Source of the DNA: Proteiniphilum sp.
GTDB lineage: Bacteria > Bacteroidota > Bacteroidia > Bacteroidales > Dysgonomonadaceae
Assembly (NCBI GenBank): GCA_018433945.1
Contig: JAHDQF010000037.1
Span: 25,939-89,938 of the forward strand
Reading direction: 5' to 3'
DNA: 64,000 nucleotides
How positions within the stretch are numbered: the first letter of the stretch is position 1; every line of letters begins with the position of its first letter. The notes beneath the pieces were generated by a model. The model saw only the letters and a program-made list of their open reading frames with translations, had not been told where the DNA came from and ran no database searches. A program made the translations under genes and the position numbers. This document shows, one piece after another, positions 42,292 to 51,215 of this stretch.

Positions 42292-44124
42292 CTAATTCTG
42301 TTTCTTTTCGAGTGCTTCGATTACGTTGATGATATAGTCACCCATTCGTTCACATTCGGAGATGATGTCAATATAAAAGACGCCGTTCTGATAGGAGTAA
42401 AGCTTCTGGTCAAGGTTCTCCACATTCTCCCTTTTCAACAGGTTCCGCTTCTCATTGATGCTGCTTTCAATGTGCCTGCTGTTCACCGGGTCACTTTCGG
42501 TGATCTTCTGGTTCTTCAGCAGGTTTTGCATGTTGTCCAGTGCCTCATCCAGCAGCTCATACATGGAGTTGATGTTTTCAACCATGCTCTCCTCAAACTC
42601 CACGCCCGCTTCCATCTTACGTTTCAGGTGGCGTGCAATGTTGCAGGCGGAGTCGGCAATACTCTCGATCTCGGTTACTGATCGCAGGATGGAGCGTACC
42701 CGCTCCTTGCTCTGATCGCTCAGCTTGCCTTCGGCCACCTTGCTCAGGTAAGAGCCGATCTCCACCTCCATCCTGTCGCTGATATCCTCATACTTCTCTG
42801 TCCGGTTGTATAGTTTGAGGAACTTCTTGTCGTTGTTCTTCAGGTTGGTCATCTTCTTCACGAAGCCGAACATCTTCTTTACACGTGCAGCATATACCTC
42901 CACCTCCTTTTCCGCTTGCAGTATGGATAGTTCAGCGGTAGAGGCCATCCCGGTGGAGATATACTGCAGGGCAAACTCTTCGTCCTCTTCTTCTCCCTTT
43001 TTCGGTCTGATCAGGGTGAGGCAGATCTTTTCGTAAAGCTTCACGAACCAGATCATCAGGGCAACGTTGGTGATGTTAAACAGGGTGTGGAAAAGCGATA
43101 ACCCGTAGGAGGTGGCCGACTGGTAGGTGTGGTACTGGTCCTGCAGTGCGGCCAGCTCCGGAGTGAGCTCAGCCCGGGAGAGGGTGGTGATCTGCGAATA
43201 TGTGTCGGGTGAGAGGGATGTCACAAAGGAGGTGATGCCAGATGGATGTACCGATGCGAAGCTGGGTACGATATTGTCAACCAGTTGCACGAAATGTTTA
43301 AAGACAAAGAGCATCCAGATCACCCCCGTCACGTTGAACATTAAGTGTGCAAAGGCTGTTCGTTTGGCCGACAGGTTGGTCGGTATGGCTGCAACATTGG
43401 CGGTGATGGTGGTGCCGATGTTTTCCCCCATGATCATGGCTGCTGCACTGGGGAAGTCAATCCAGCCCTGTACCGCCATGATCAGCGTCAGTGCCACCGT
43501 GGCGCTGGAGGACTGCACGATGATGGTCAGCACGGTTCCCACCATCAGGAAGAAGAGCGTGGAGAGAAGTCCCATATTGGTGAAATTCTGCACGAACAAG
43601 AGTACCTCCGGGTTGTTTTGAAGGTCGGGCATCGATCCTTTCAGGAAGTCAAGGCCCATAAAAAGAAAAGCAAATCCGAAGATGAATTCGCCCAACGATT
43701 TGTTCCTGCTTTTGGAGGAGAAGATCAGCGGAAGTGCCACTCCCATCAGAGGAATAGAGAGCGCACTGATGGAGAACTTGCCGAAGCCGAAGAAAGAGAT
43801 CATCCAGGCGGTCACCGTGGTTCCAATGTTGGCACCCATGATCACACCGATCGACTGGATCAGGCTCAACAGCCCTGCGTTCACGAAGCTCACCACCATC
43901 ACGGTGGTGGCGGAGGAGGATTGTACCAGGGCGGTGATCAATATGCCGGTGAGGACCCCCATCACCCGGTTTTTTGTCATCGCCGTCAAAATGTTCCTCA
44001 GTTTATTGCCTGCCAGCTTCTGCAGGCCTTCGCTCATGATCTTCATCCCATACAGGAAGAGGCCCAATGAGCCAACCAGCTTTAAGAAATCGATGAACCC
44101 GTACTCCATTTTCCAATCTTTCAC
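42292..44124 (-). CDS. Na/Pi cotransporter family protein with PhoU-like C-terminal domain
   Basis: The 610-residue protein has about nine membrane segments containing two inverted Na_Pi_cotrans repeats, each with a QSSSAT motif: ALVQSSSATTVMVVSFVNAG (about residues 67-86) and IIVQSSSATVALTLIMAVQ (about 200). LMGANIGTT-like and MGENIGTTIT motifs follow each. From about residue 430 the protein is soluble and helical, resembling PhoU, which may sense or gate phosphate transport. Length fits NptA/YjbB-like proteins. A -7-like TAAGTTTG (44139-44146, minus strand) lies 14 bases upstream. Confidence 0.92.
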   Translation of the reverse strand: MKDWKMEYGFIDFLKLVGSLGLFLYGMKIMSEGLQKLAGNKLRNILTAMTKNRVMGVLTGILITALVQSSSATTVMVVSFVNAGLLSLIQSIGVIMGANIGTTVTAWMISFFGFGKFSISALSIPLMGVALPLIFSSKSRNKSLGEFIFGFAFLFMGLDFLKGSMPDLQNNPEVLLFVQNFTNMGLLSTLFFLMVGTVLTIIVQSSSATVALTLIMAVQGWIDFPSAAAMIMGENIGTTITANVAAIPTNLSAKRTAFAHLMFNVTGVIWMLFVFKHFVQLVDNIVPSFASVHPSGITSFVTSLSPDTYSQITTLSRAELTPELAALQDQYHTYQSATSYGLSLFHTLFNITNVALMIWFVKLYEKICLTLIRPKKGEEEDEEFALQYISTGMASTAELSILQAEKEVEVYAARVKKMFGFVKKMTNLKNNDKKFLKLYNRTEKYEDISDRMEVEIGSYLSKVAEGKLSDQSKERVRSILRSVTEIESIADSACNIARHLKRKMEAGVEFEESMVENINSMYELLDEALDNMQNLLKNQKITESDPVNSRHIESSINEKRNLLKRENVENLDQKLYSYQNGVFYIDIISECERMGDYIINVIEALEKKQN

Positions 44125-44138
44125 ATATAAAGCGTTTA

Positions 44139-44146
44139 CAAACTTA
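44139..44146 (-). promoter_or_regulatory. Candidate -7 promoter element upstream of the Na/Pi cotransporter gene
   Basis: Read on the minus strand the sequence is TAAGTTTG, fitting TAnnTTTG, 14 bases before the start codon. The -33 box is not evident. Confidence 0.3.
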
Positions 44147-44214
44147 AAAAAAATAACTGAAAATGGAGGTAGTGAGATTCAAAAAAGATGTATATTCGTC
44201 TCCCCAAAAACATT

Positions 44215-45891
44215 ATGAATATGATAAGTGACCTGGTAAAAGTTTACTGTCGCAACACAGATGAGGAGAAAGAGGTGCCTGTGGGTACACCATTGAGCGA
44301 GTTGATCGCTCATTTCAATGTGAGGATGCCCTACCTGATTGCCAATGCAAAGGTGAACAACAAGACCGAATCGCTGGTCTACCGTGTTTACCGCCCCAAG
44401 ACCGTTGAGTTTGTGGACCTGAGTGACTCCTCGGCGATGCGCACCTACGTGCGATCCCTCTGTTTCATCCTGGCCAAAGCGGTAGATGACCTTCTTCCCA
44501 ACGCGGAGATGTTTATTGAGCATGCCGTGGCCAAGGGATACTATTTTCAAATTGAGTCCGACCAGCCGGTAGATAAACCGGCACTGGATGCCATCCGCAA
44601 TCGCATGCGCGAGATTGTGGCAGCTGACATTCCATTCGTGCAGGTGGAGGAGGAGACATCAAAGGTGGTGAAGCTGTTCCGCGAACGGGGGATGGAGGAC
44701 AAGGCACTGCTGTTGGAGACCTCTGATCTGATCTATGCCCGCTACTCAAAGCTGGAGGAGTATATCGACTATTTCTACGGCTGCCTGACACCATCTACGG
44801 GTTATATCACCATGTTCGATATCCAGCCCCATAACGGCGGATACCTGCTACGGGTGCCCAACCGTGAACATCCGGTAGAGCTGGAGCCGGAGATCAAACA
44901 GGAGAAGCTGTTAAATGTCTATCGCGAGCATCTCAAGTTTCTGAAGATCAGCAAACTCGATAATGTGGGGGACCTGAACAGGGCCAAGCAGGATAACCGC
45001 ATGTCGGAGGTGATACAGGTGGCAGAAGCCTATCAGTCGAACCAGATTGGAGAGATCGCCGGGGAGATCACACGAAAGTTTCACGAGGGCGTGCGGGTGG
45101 TCTTGATATCCGGTCCTTCTTCGTCAGGAAAAACCACTTTTCGCAAACGTCTTGAAATACAGCTGCTGGTAAATATGCTCAAACCCATCGGCTTGTCACT
45201 GGACGATTATTTTGTGGATCGGAAAATGACCCCTTTGGATGTGCATGGTGAGAAGGATTACGAGTCGCTCTACGCCCTCGACCTGCCCCTTTTCGAAGAG
45301 CATATGCTCCGGCTGATGCGGGGTGAGGAGGTGGAATTGCCTTCTTACAATTTCGTGACCGGTACCAGGGAGTATAAAAAGCATTTCCTGAAGATGGCTG
45401 AGAACAGCATCCTGATCCTGGAGGGTATTCACGGCCTCAACCCGGAGCTGACAGCCCATATCCCGCAGGAGAAGAAGTTCCTGGTCTATGTCTCAGCACT
45501 CACCTCCATCTCGCTCGATGATCACAACTGGATTCCCGCATCTGATAACCGCCTGTTGCGACGCATCGTGCGCGACTATCGCTACCGCGGATACTCAGCC
45601 GAACAGACCATCTCACGTTGGGACAGCGTGCGCCGTGGGGAGGAGAGGTGGATCTTCCCCTACCAGGAGAATGCCGATGTGATGTTCAACTCGGCCATGA
45701 TCTATGAGCTGGCTGCCATCCGCCGTCATGCCGAGCCGATCCTGATGCAGGTGCCACGCACGGCGCCCGAGTATGCCGAAGCCTACCGCCTGCTCAAATT
45801 TTTAAGTTATTTCAATTACATCACGGATCGTGAGTTGCCACCCACCTCCCTGCTGCGTGAGTTCCTGGGAGGCAGCAGCTTCAGATACTAA
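44215..45891 (+). CDS. Nucleoside (uridine-type) kinase with ThrRS-like TGS and tRNA-SAD N-terminal domains
   Basis: The protein of about 558 residues is preferred from the ATG at 44215 (44188 or 44221 are alternatives). The N-terminal about 65 residues resemble a TGS domain (VKVYCRNTDEEKEVPVGTPL), the next region to about 210 resembles the second additional domain of threonyl-tRNA synthetase (EHAVAKGYYFQIE-type His motif), and the C-terminal half is a P-loop kinase with VLISGPSSSGKTTFRKRLEI, LDDYFVDR and ILEGIHGLNPEL. Proteins of this architecture are annotated as nucleoside kinases in Bacteroidetes and Clostridia. The role of the tRNA-synthetase-like half is unknown. mnmE starts five bases later. 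Confidence 0.88.
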   Translation: MNMISDLVKVYCRNTDEEKEVPVGTPLSELIAHFNVRMPYLIANAKVNNKTESLVYRVYRPKTVEFVDLSDSSAMRTYVRSLCFILAKAVDDLLPNAEMFIEHAVAKGYYFQIESDQPVDKPALDAIRNRMREIVAADIPFVQVEEETSKVVKLFRERGMEDKALLLETSDLIYARYSKLEEYIDYFYGCLTPSTGYITMFDIQPHNGGYLLRVPNREHPVELEPEIKQEKLLNVYREHLKFLKISKLDNVGDLNRAKQDNRMSEVIQVAEAYQSNQIGEIAGEITRKFHEGVRVVLISGPSSSGKTTFRKRLEIQLLVNMLKPIGLSLDDYFVDRKMTPLDVHGEKDYESLYALDLPLFEEHMLRLMRGEEVELPSYNFVTGTREYKKHFLKMAENSILILEGIHGLNPELTAHIPQEKKFLVYVSALTSISLDDHNWIPASDNRLLRRIVRDYRYRGYSAEQTISRWDSVRRGEERWIFPYQENADVMFNSAMIYELAAIRRHAEPILMQVPRTAPEYAEAYRLLKFLSYFNYITDRELPPTSLLREFLGGSSFRY

Positions 45892-45896
45892 AACAT

Positions 45897-47285
45897 ATGT
45901 CATCAGAGGTGATTTGCGCCATATCCACCCCTCCCGGCATGGGAGCCATCGCGGTGATCCGCCTCTCGGGTGAGGGGTCGGTAGCCCTGGTGGATTCACT
46001 CTTCCAGGCCGCTTCCGGAAAGAAGCTGGAGTCACAGCCCTCACACACCGTCCATTTCGGGCGGATCAGCGACGCAGAAGAGCTGCTGGACGAGGTACTG
46101 GTAACGCTCTTCCGCGGTTCACGCTCTTTCACGGGCGAGGAGAGTGTGGAGATCTCCTGCCATGGATCACCCTACATCCAGCAACGCCTTATGGAGCTGC
46201 TGATCAGGCAGGGAGCAAGGATGGCTGAAGCGGGTGAATTCACCCGTCGCGCTTTCCGCAACGGCAAGTTCGATCTCAGTCAGGCCGAGGCGGTGGCCGA
46301 CCTGATTGCCTCTACCTCCCGGGCATCGCATCGTGTGGCGATGAACCAGATGCGCGGCGGTTTCGCCCGGAAGCTGGCCCTGCTGCGCGATAAACTCCTG
46401 CAGTTCGTATCCCTGATTGAGCTGGAGCTCGACTTCTCTGAAGAAGATGTGGAGTTCGCCAGCCGGGAGAAACTGTCTGAACTGACGAACGAGATTGAAC
46501 AGGAAATTCAAACCCTGGCCCACTCCTTCCGGCTGGGGAATGCCATCAAGAGCGGTATTCCGGTGGCCATCATCGGAGAGACCAATGTGGGCAAATCCAC
46601 GTTGCTGAATCTGTTGCTCAACGAAGAAAAAGCCATCGTGAGTGAGATACACGGCACCACACGTGATGTGATTGAAGATACCGTGAACATCGGCGGGGTT
46701 ACCTTTCGTTTTATTGATACAGCGGGTATCCGGCAGACTTCCGATGCCATTGAGACACTGGGCATAGAGCGTACGTTTCGCAAAATTGAACAGGCTTCCA
46801 TCGTCTTATGGATGATTGATATGACGACTCCCCGCGGGCAGATTGAGGACCTGGCTGCTTCCATCCTCCCCAAGCTGAAGGATAAACAGGTGATATTGCT
46901 GTTTAACAAGGCCGATCTGATTCCGGATGAACAAAGAGCGGATTTTGCAACCCTCCTTCCCGCATTGAATGCCGAGAGACTGTTCATCTCCGCAAAGCGG
47001 CAACAGAACACCGATAAGCTTCAGGAACTATTGGTAAAAGCTGCTGCCATCCCCTTCATTGGCGAAGAGGACGTGATTGTGACCAACCTGCGCCATTATG
47101 CGTCGCTCAACAACGCACTCACTGCCATCCGCCGTGTGAAAGAAGGCATTGAGACAGGCATCACCCACGATTTCCTCTCGCAGGATATCCGGGAGTGCAT
47201 GTTTTACCTCGGCGAAATCACCGGCCAGATCTCCACAGAAGAGATCCTCGGTAACATCTTCAGTAAGTTCTGTATCGGCAAATAG
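45897..47285 (+). CDS. mnmE: tRNA modification GTPase MnmE
   Basis: With MnmG, MnmE adds the carboxymethylaminomethyl group to wobble uridine of certain tRNAs. The 462-residue protein has the N-terminal formyl-THF-binding domain (ICAISTPPGMGAIAVIRLSG), a helical middle, an inserted G domain (GETNVGKST, DTAGIRQT, NKADL) and the C-terminal CIGK motif. Everything needed for activity is visible, and length is normal. Five bases separate it from the nucleoside kinase, so the pair is probably one transcript; it converges with serA. Confidence 0.97.
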   Translation: MSSEVICAISTPPGMGAIAVIRLSGEGSVALVDSLFQAASGKKLESQPSHTVHFGRISDAEELLDEVLVTLFRGSRSFTGEESVEISCHGSPYIQQRLMELLIRQGARMAEAGEFTRRAFRNGKFDLSQAEAVADLIASTSRASHRVAMNQMRGGFARKLALLRDKLLQFVSLIELELDFSEEDVEFASREKLSELTNEIEQEIQTLAHSFRLGNAIKSGIPVAIIGETNVGKSTLLNLLLNEEKAIVSEIHGTTRDVIEDTVNIGGVTFRFIDTAGIRQTSDAIETLGIERTFRKIEQASIVLWMIDMTTPRGQIEDLAASILPKLKDKQVILLFNKADLIPDEQRADFATLLPALNAERLFISAKRQQNTDKLQELLVKAAAIPFIGEEDVIVTNLRHYASLNNALTAIRRVKEGIETGITHDFLSQDIRECMFYLGEITGQISTEEILGNIFSKFCIGK

Positions 47286-47302
47286 ATCTGCATTTTTGCT
47301 TT

Positions 47303-48478
47303 CTATATTGCCGGAAGAATGCGCACCATGCAAACACCGTTGATAGCTTTCAGCTTTTGGGTGATCGAATCATCGACTGTTTTTTGGGTCACATCAATGA
47401 TGTTGTAGGCAATCCCATTGTATTTGCGGTTCAACATGCTGTCGATATTGATGTTTTCGGAAGCCAGGATGCTTGAAATCTGGCTGACCATGTTTGGGAT
47501 ATTCTTGTTTGCAATTGTAATGCGACAACCATCGTGCCGTTCCATTGTGGCAGCCGGAAAGTTTACCGAGTTGGTGATGTTGCCATTTTCCAGAAAATCT
47601 TTTATCTGGTTTGCCGCCATTACCGCACAATTGGTTTCCGATTCTTTTGTAGAGGCGGCCAAGTGAGGAATGGCAATCACCTTGTCCATTTCCAATACTT
47701 CTTTATCGGGGAAGTCGGTAATGTATTTGGCTACTTTACCGGATGCAATTGCATCTTTTAAATCGTTCAGATTGACCAACCCCCCGCGAGCGAAATTCAA
47801 TATCCGAACGTTTTTTTTCATCATCTTGAATTTGTCCTTGTTGAGGTAACCCTCGGTCTCGGGGGTAAGCGGGATGTTGAGTGTCACATAATCGGCCTGT
47901 GACAACAAAACCTCTATCCCTTGTACCAAGTTCACCTCGTTGCTTAATTTCAATGCTTGTGGCACTGAAATGTATGGGTCATAGCCAATCACGTTCATCC
48001 CCAATGCTTTGGCGGCATTGGCCACCAAAACACCGATTGCGCCCAACCCGATTACGGCGAGTGTTTTGCCTTTTATCTCTTGTCCGGCAAAGTTCTTTTT
48101 GCCTTTCTCAACGAGTGCTGGTATTTCATCACCTTTGCCAATCAGTGATTTAGCCCAATTTACGCCATCGATGATGTCACGCGAAGTAAACATCAATCCG
48201 GCAATCACCATTTCTTTTACACCGTTTGCATTTGCTCCCGGAGTGTTGAAAACCACGATCCCTCTTTCCGTACATTCTTCTATTGGAATGTTGTTGACGC
48301 CTGCACCCGCTCTTGCTACAGCTTTTAGTGACGACGGAAGTTCCATTTGGTGCATTTTATAACTGCGCAACAGGATTGCGTCTGGATTGGGTAGTTCGCT
48401 GGCGATCTCGTAATGACTTAAAGGAAAAATAGATAGTCCTTCAGGGTCGATTGCATTTAACGTTTGAATCTTAAACAT
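47303..48478 (-). CDS. serA: D-3-phosphoglycerate dehydrogenase
   Basis: SerA oxidises 3-phosphoglycerate to start serine synthesis. The start is set at the ATG 48476-48478 (MFKIQTLNAIDPEGLSIFPL), giving 391 residues. The NAD-binding motif GLGAIGVLVANAAKALGM, the active-site region NFARGGLVNLNDL, and the catalytic His in AIPHLAASTKESE are present. The last about 85 residues form an ACT domain (VSQISSILASENINIDSMLN), the usual serine-feedback site. serC, often its neighbour in Bacteroidetes, is not here. The base composition is more AT-rich than mnmE. Confidence 0.93.
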   Translation of the reverse strand: MFKIQTLNAIDPEGLSIFPLSHYEIASELPNPDAILLRSYKMHQMELPSSLKAVARAGAGVNNIPIEECTERGIVVFNTPGANANGVKEMVIAGLMFTSRDIIDGVNWAKSLIGKGDEIPALVEKGKKNFAGQEIKGKTLAVIGLGAIGVLVANAAKALGMNVIGYDPYISVPQALKLSNEVNLVQGIEVLLSQADYVTLNIPLTPETEGYLNKDKFKMMKKNVRILNFARGGLVNLNDLKDAIASGKVAKYITDFPDKEVLEMDKVIAIPHLAASTKESETNCAVMAANQIKDFLENGNITNSVNFPAATMERHDGCRITIANKNIPNMVSQISSILASENINIDSMLNRKYNGIAYNIIDVTQKTVDDSITQKLKAINGVCMVRILPAI

Positions 48479-48689
48479 TTGAATTGTTACCTTTAAAGTG
48501 TGTTGAATCATCATTTCGAAACAAGAAACAAAGATCATAATTTTATTTCTAAATTGTGTAAAAAAAAAGAATTTTGTTGAAAGGAGGCATTTGATTTAAG
48601 GTACCATTGATGCTCTACCCGGGGGATAGGTCACAGGTATGCTTCACTGAGATGTTGTATTGTCTTCCTGATGCTTCAATAATTATTTG

Positions 48690-48697
48690 TACATTTG
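48690..48697 (+). promoter_or_regulatory. Candidate -7 promoter element upstream of the LytTR gene
   Basis: TACATTTG lies 20 bases before the 48718 ATG and is embedded in TTTGTACATTTG, the same string found before the rhomboid gene at 31870. No -33 box was identified. Confidence 0.35.
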
Positions 48698-48717
48698 TTG
48701 TTTAGAAACCAACAACA

Positions 48718-49569
48718 ATGAAAAGAGCGTTTCGTTTTTTGAACAAGCCCTATCCGCTGAATGATGATTTAAAGCACAATGCCCAAGTCGTTCTTTTTCT
48801 GAGTATTGGGATATTTGCATTCTTGTCACTCTTTCAGCCGATTGGTATCAGCGCTTTTTCAAGAAAAGAAATTATATACCTGGTTTGTGGGATCGCAGCA
48901 TCCCTGTTTTTTATCCTGACCTTGAATCTGATTGTTTTGCCAAGCCTCTTTCCCCGTTTTTTCAACAGCAGCAGGTGGAATATTAAGAGAGAGATTGGTT
49001 GGGATTTGTGGATGTTGCTCTCAATATCAAGTTGTGCGCTATTGGTCTATTCAAAAATAGTGGGACCGATTGACATGGACCTCTCTGACGTGTTGAAGAT
49101 CATATTGATTGGCGCTGTTCCGGTGGCACTGCTGATCATCATCAATTATAACCGTATCTTGCGCTCCAATCTGAAGTCGGCTCAATTGCTGAACCAGAAG
49201 CTGATAGAAAAAAGGGAGCAGAGCCAAAAACTGATTCATTTTGAGTCGGAATACAAGAACGATGAGATCACGCTGAACCCGGAATCGATCTATGTGATAA
49301 AATCAGCAGATAATTATGTTGAGATCTATTACGAGCGGGAGGGAAAGCTGCGAAGACATACCATCAGAAGCACCTTAAGCAAAGCTGAAGCTGCCACACA
49401 AAACTGCACTTTTCTCTTCAGATGCCACAGAAGTTTCATCGTGAATATTCATCGAATCGCGGAGGTGCAGGGGAATCCCCAAGGATATACCCTGTACATT
49501 GAGCATCTGGATTTCCCCGTCCAGGTTTCACACATGTATATCACGGAATTCAAAAGGCTCCTGCTTTAG
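48718..49569 (+). CDS. Membrane-anchored LytTR-family transcriptional regulator
   Basis: The 283-residue protein combines four predicted membrane helices (about 23-45, 54-80, 96-112 and 120-147) with a C-terminal LytTR DNA-binding domain (about 180-283). The domain shows IYVIKSADNYVEIYYEREGK, RSTLSKAEAATQNCTFLFRCHRSF (split here at the conserved FxRCHRSFIVN) and VSHMYITEFKRLLL. It lacks a phospho-receiver domain. DNA binding by a membrane-tethered protein suggests a signal sensed in or at the membrane. No cognate kinase gene is adjacent and the target is unknown. Confidence 0.85.
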   Translation: MKRAFRFLNKPYPLNDDLKHNAQVVLFLSIGIFAFLSLFQPIGISAFSRKEIIYLVCGIAASLFFILTLNLIVLPSLFPRFFNSSRWNIKREIGWDLWMLLSISSCALLVYSKIVGPIDMDLSDVLKIILIGAVPVALLIIINYNRILRSNLKSAQLLNQKLIEKREQSQKLIHFESEYKNDEITLNPESIYVIKSADNYVEIYYEREGKLRRHTIRSTLSKAEAATQNCTFLFRCHRSFIVNIHRIAEVQGNPQGYTLYIEHLDFPVQVSHMYITEFKRLLL

Positions 49570-49799
49570 TTGTTAGGCCACTCTATTCCCCTTTTTCGCC
49601 CCTTTATCCTCTCTTCATCCCTATTTTCTTGCAGGGCATCCCCATTTTTTTGTATTCCGCTATTTCATCCATAATTTTATAGGTGAGTTTTGAAATTGTT
49701 TTGCCGTTCCTTCATGTAGCGGAGAAAAGAGAAACTCAATTGAATCATTGGCTTGCATGAACTATTGTTCCTGCTCGCTACACATAATCAAACAAAAGA

Positions 49800-50912
49800 A
49801 TGGAAGAATTTAAAATAGGTGATCTGACAGCAAGGCTGCCAATCATACAGGGAGGAATGGGTGTGTGCGTCTCTATGTCGGGATTGGCTTCCGCCGTTGC
49901 AAATGAGGGAGGAATCGGGGTGATCTCTGCTGTCGGTATCGGCATGTCGGAGCCCGACTACAGGAAGCACTTTCGTGAATCGAACAAGATCGCATTGAGA
50001 AAAGAGATCCGGAAAGCTCGTCTGAAAACGCAGGGGATCATTGGTGTGAATATCATGATGGCTACCTCCGACTTTGATGAGCTGTTGAGAGTGGCTCTGG
50101 AAGAAAAAATCGATGTTGTTTTTATCGGTGCCGGATTACCTTTGAAGATCCCCGCATTCCTGGAAAGCATCAACCAGGGGGATACTACCACAAAAATTGT
50201 ACCCAAGGTCTCCTCCTCCCGAGCTGCGAAATTAATTTTCAGACACTGGCTGGAGAAGTATGACAGGATACCTGATGCCGTGGTGGTGGAGGGTCCCCTG
50301 GCAGGAGGCCATCTCGGTTTTGGCAAAGAGGAGTTGCAGAACAACCAGCAATCACTTTTTACGATCCTGAAAGAGACTGTCGCCGGGATGGATTATTTTC
50401 AACAGGCCACAGGCAGGGAGATCCCCGTGATAGCAGCAGGAGGCATCTATACGGGAGGTGACATGTACAACATGTTGCAATCGGGAGCCAAAGCCGTGAA
50501 GATGGGCACCCGTTTCGTGACCACCTCGGAATGTGATGTCTCGGAAAAATTCAAACAGAATTATATCGACTGCTCAAAAGAGGATATTGTGTTGATCGAT
50601 AGCCCAGTAGGACTTCCAGGCAGGGTGATTGTCAATGATTTTGTAAGGGAGATTCAGCAAGGTGCACAGAAACCTGTGAGGTGTCCCTGGAAGTGTCTGA
50701 AAACATGCGATTACAAGAAAGTTCAGTTCTGTATCTCCGAAGCACTGTTCAATGCAGCACGAGGAGATTTTTCACATGGTTTTTCTTTTGCCGGAACAAA
50801 TGCCTATAAGGCCAAAGCCATCATCTCAGTCAGAGAAACCATAGATCAGCTGAAAGAGGAATATTACAGGGAAGAGCTTCGTTTCCAACCAATTGAAGTA
50901 TCTGCATACTGA
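49800..50912 (+). CDS. Nitronate monooxygenase-family flavoprotein
   Basis: The 370-residue TIM-barrel flavoprotein belongs to the NMO/2-nitropropane dioxygenase family. FMN-binding motifs are PIIQGGMGVCVSMSGLASAV (about 15-34), VVVEGPLAGGHLGFGKEE with the catalytic His, IPVIAAGGIYTG and GAKAVKMGTRFVTTSECDVS. The family includes nitronate detoxification enzymes and enoyl-ACP reductase FabK-like proteins; the GGHLG motif with a long C-terminal Cys-containing region (CPWKCLKTCDYKKVQFC) leans to a clostridial NMO-like group. Actual substrate is uncertain. It has no obvious operon partner. Confidence 0.85.
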   Translation: MEEFKIGDLTARLPIIQGGMGVCVSMSGLASAVANEGGIGVISAVGIGMSEPDYRKHFRESNKIALRKEIRKARLKTQGIIGVNIMMATSDFDELLRVALEEKIDVVFIGAGLPLKIPAFLESINQGDTTTKIVPKVSSSRAAKLIFRHWLEKYDRIPDAVVVEGPLAGGHLGFGKEELQNNQQSLFTILKETVAGMDYFQQATGREIPVIAAGGIYTGGDMYNMLQSGAKAVKMGTRFVTTSECDVSEKFKQNYIDCSKEDIVLIDSPVGLPGRVIVNDFVREIQQGAQKPVRCPWKCLKTCDYKKVQFCISEALFNAARGDFSHGFSFAGTNAYKAKAIISVRETIDQLKEEYYREELRFQPIEVSAY

Positions 50913-51215
50913 TTCACCGAAACCGGCTTTTGTTTATTTTTCCTGATATTGCGCGTTTATCATCGTTTTCATTCCAGAAGAAAGAGATTATCCGTTCGTT
51001 TTCAGGTGGGGCACTATTCTGTCGCTCCGGCCGCCACATACCCTAAAATCGATATTTGATTTTTTTATCTGATTGTTCCCGGCTCTAGATAAAAGGGAAT
51101 CAGTCAATTATTTTTTTTTGTCAATGTTTGTTCCCCCTGTTGTAAACTATTTGTCAGTGTGACTGTTATATTCAGTGCAAAGAATTATTTAAAATTGCTC
51201 TAAATAGACAGATAG
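50913..51215. other. Intergenic region before the 2-oxoacid dehydrogenase operon
   Basis: About 300 AT-rich bases without a convincing gene. A small inverted repeat, GTCAgtgTGAC, lies at 51153-51163 about 50 bases before the E1alpha start and could be an operator. A TTTG at 51127-51130 with TATTTG at 51148-51153 is a poor promoter match. A GTTCCC-type stretch and a T9 run (51110-51118) are present without a clear hairpin. Confidence 0.4.

Noticed and set aside
51153-51163. GTCAgtgTGAC palindrome before the E1alpha gene
   Set aside because: Too short to assign to a regulator; mentioned only in the intergenic entry.
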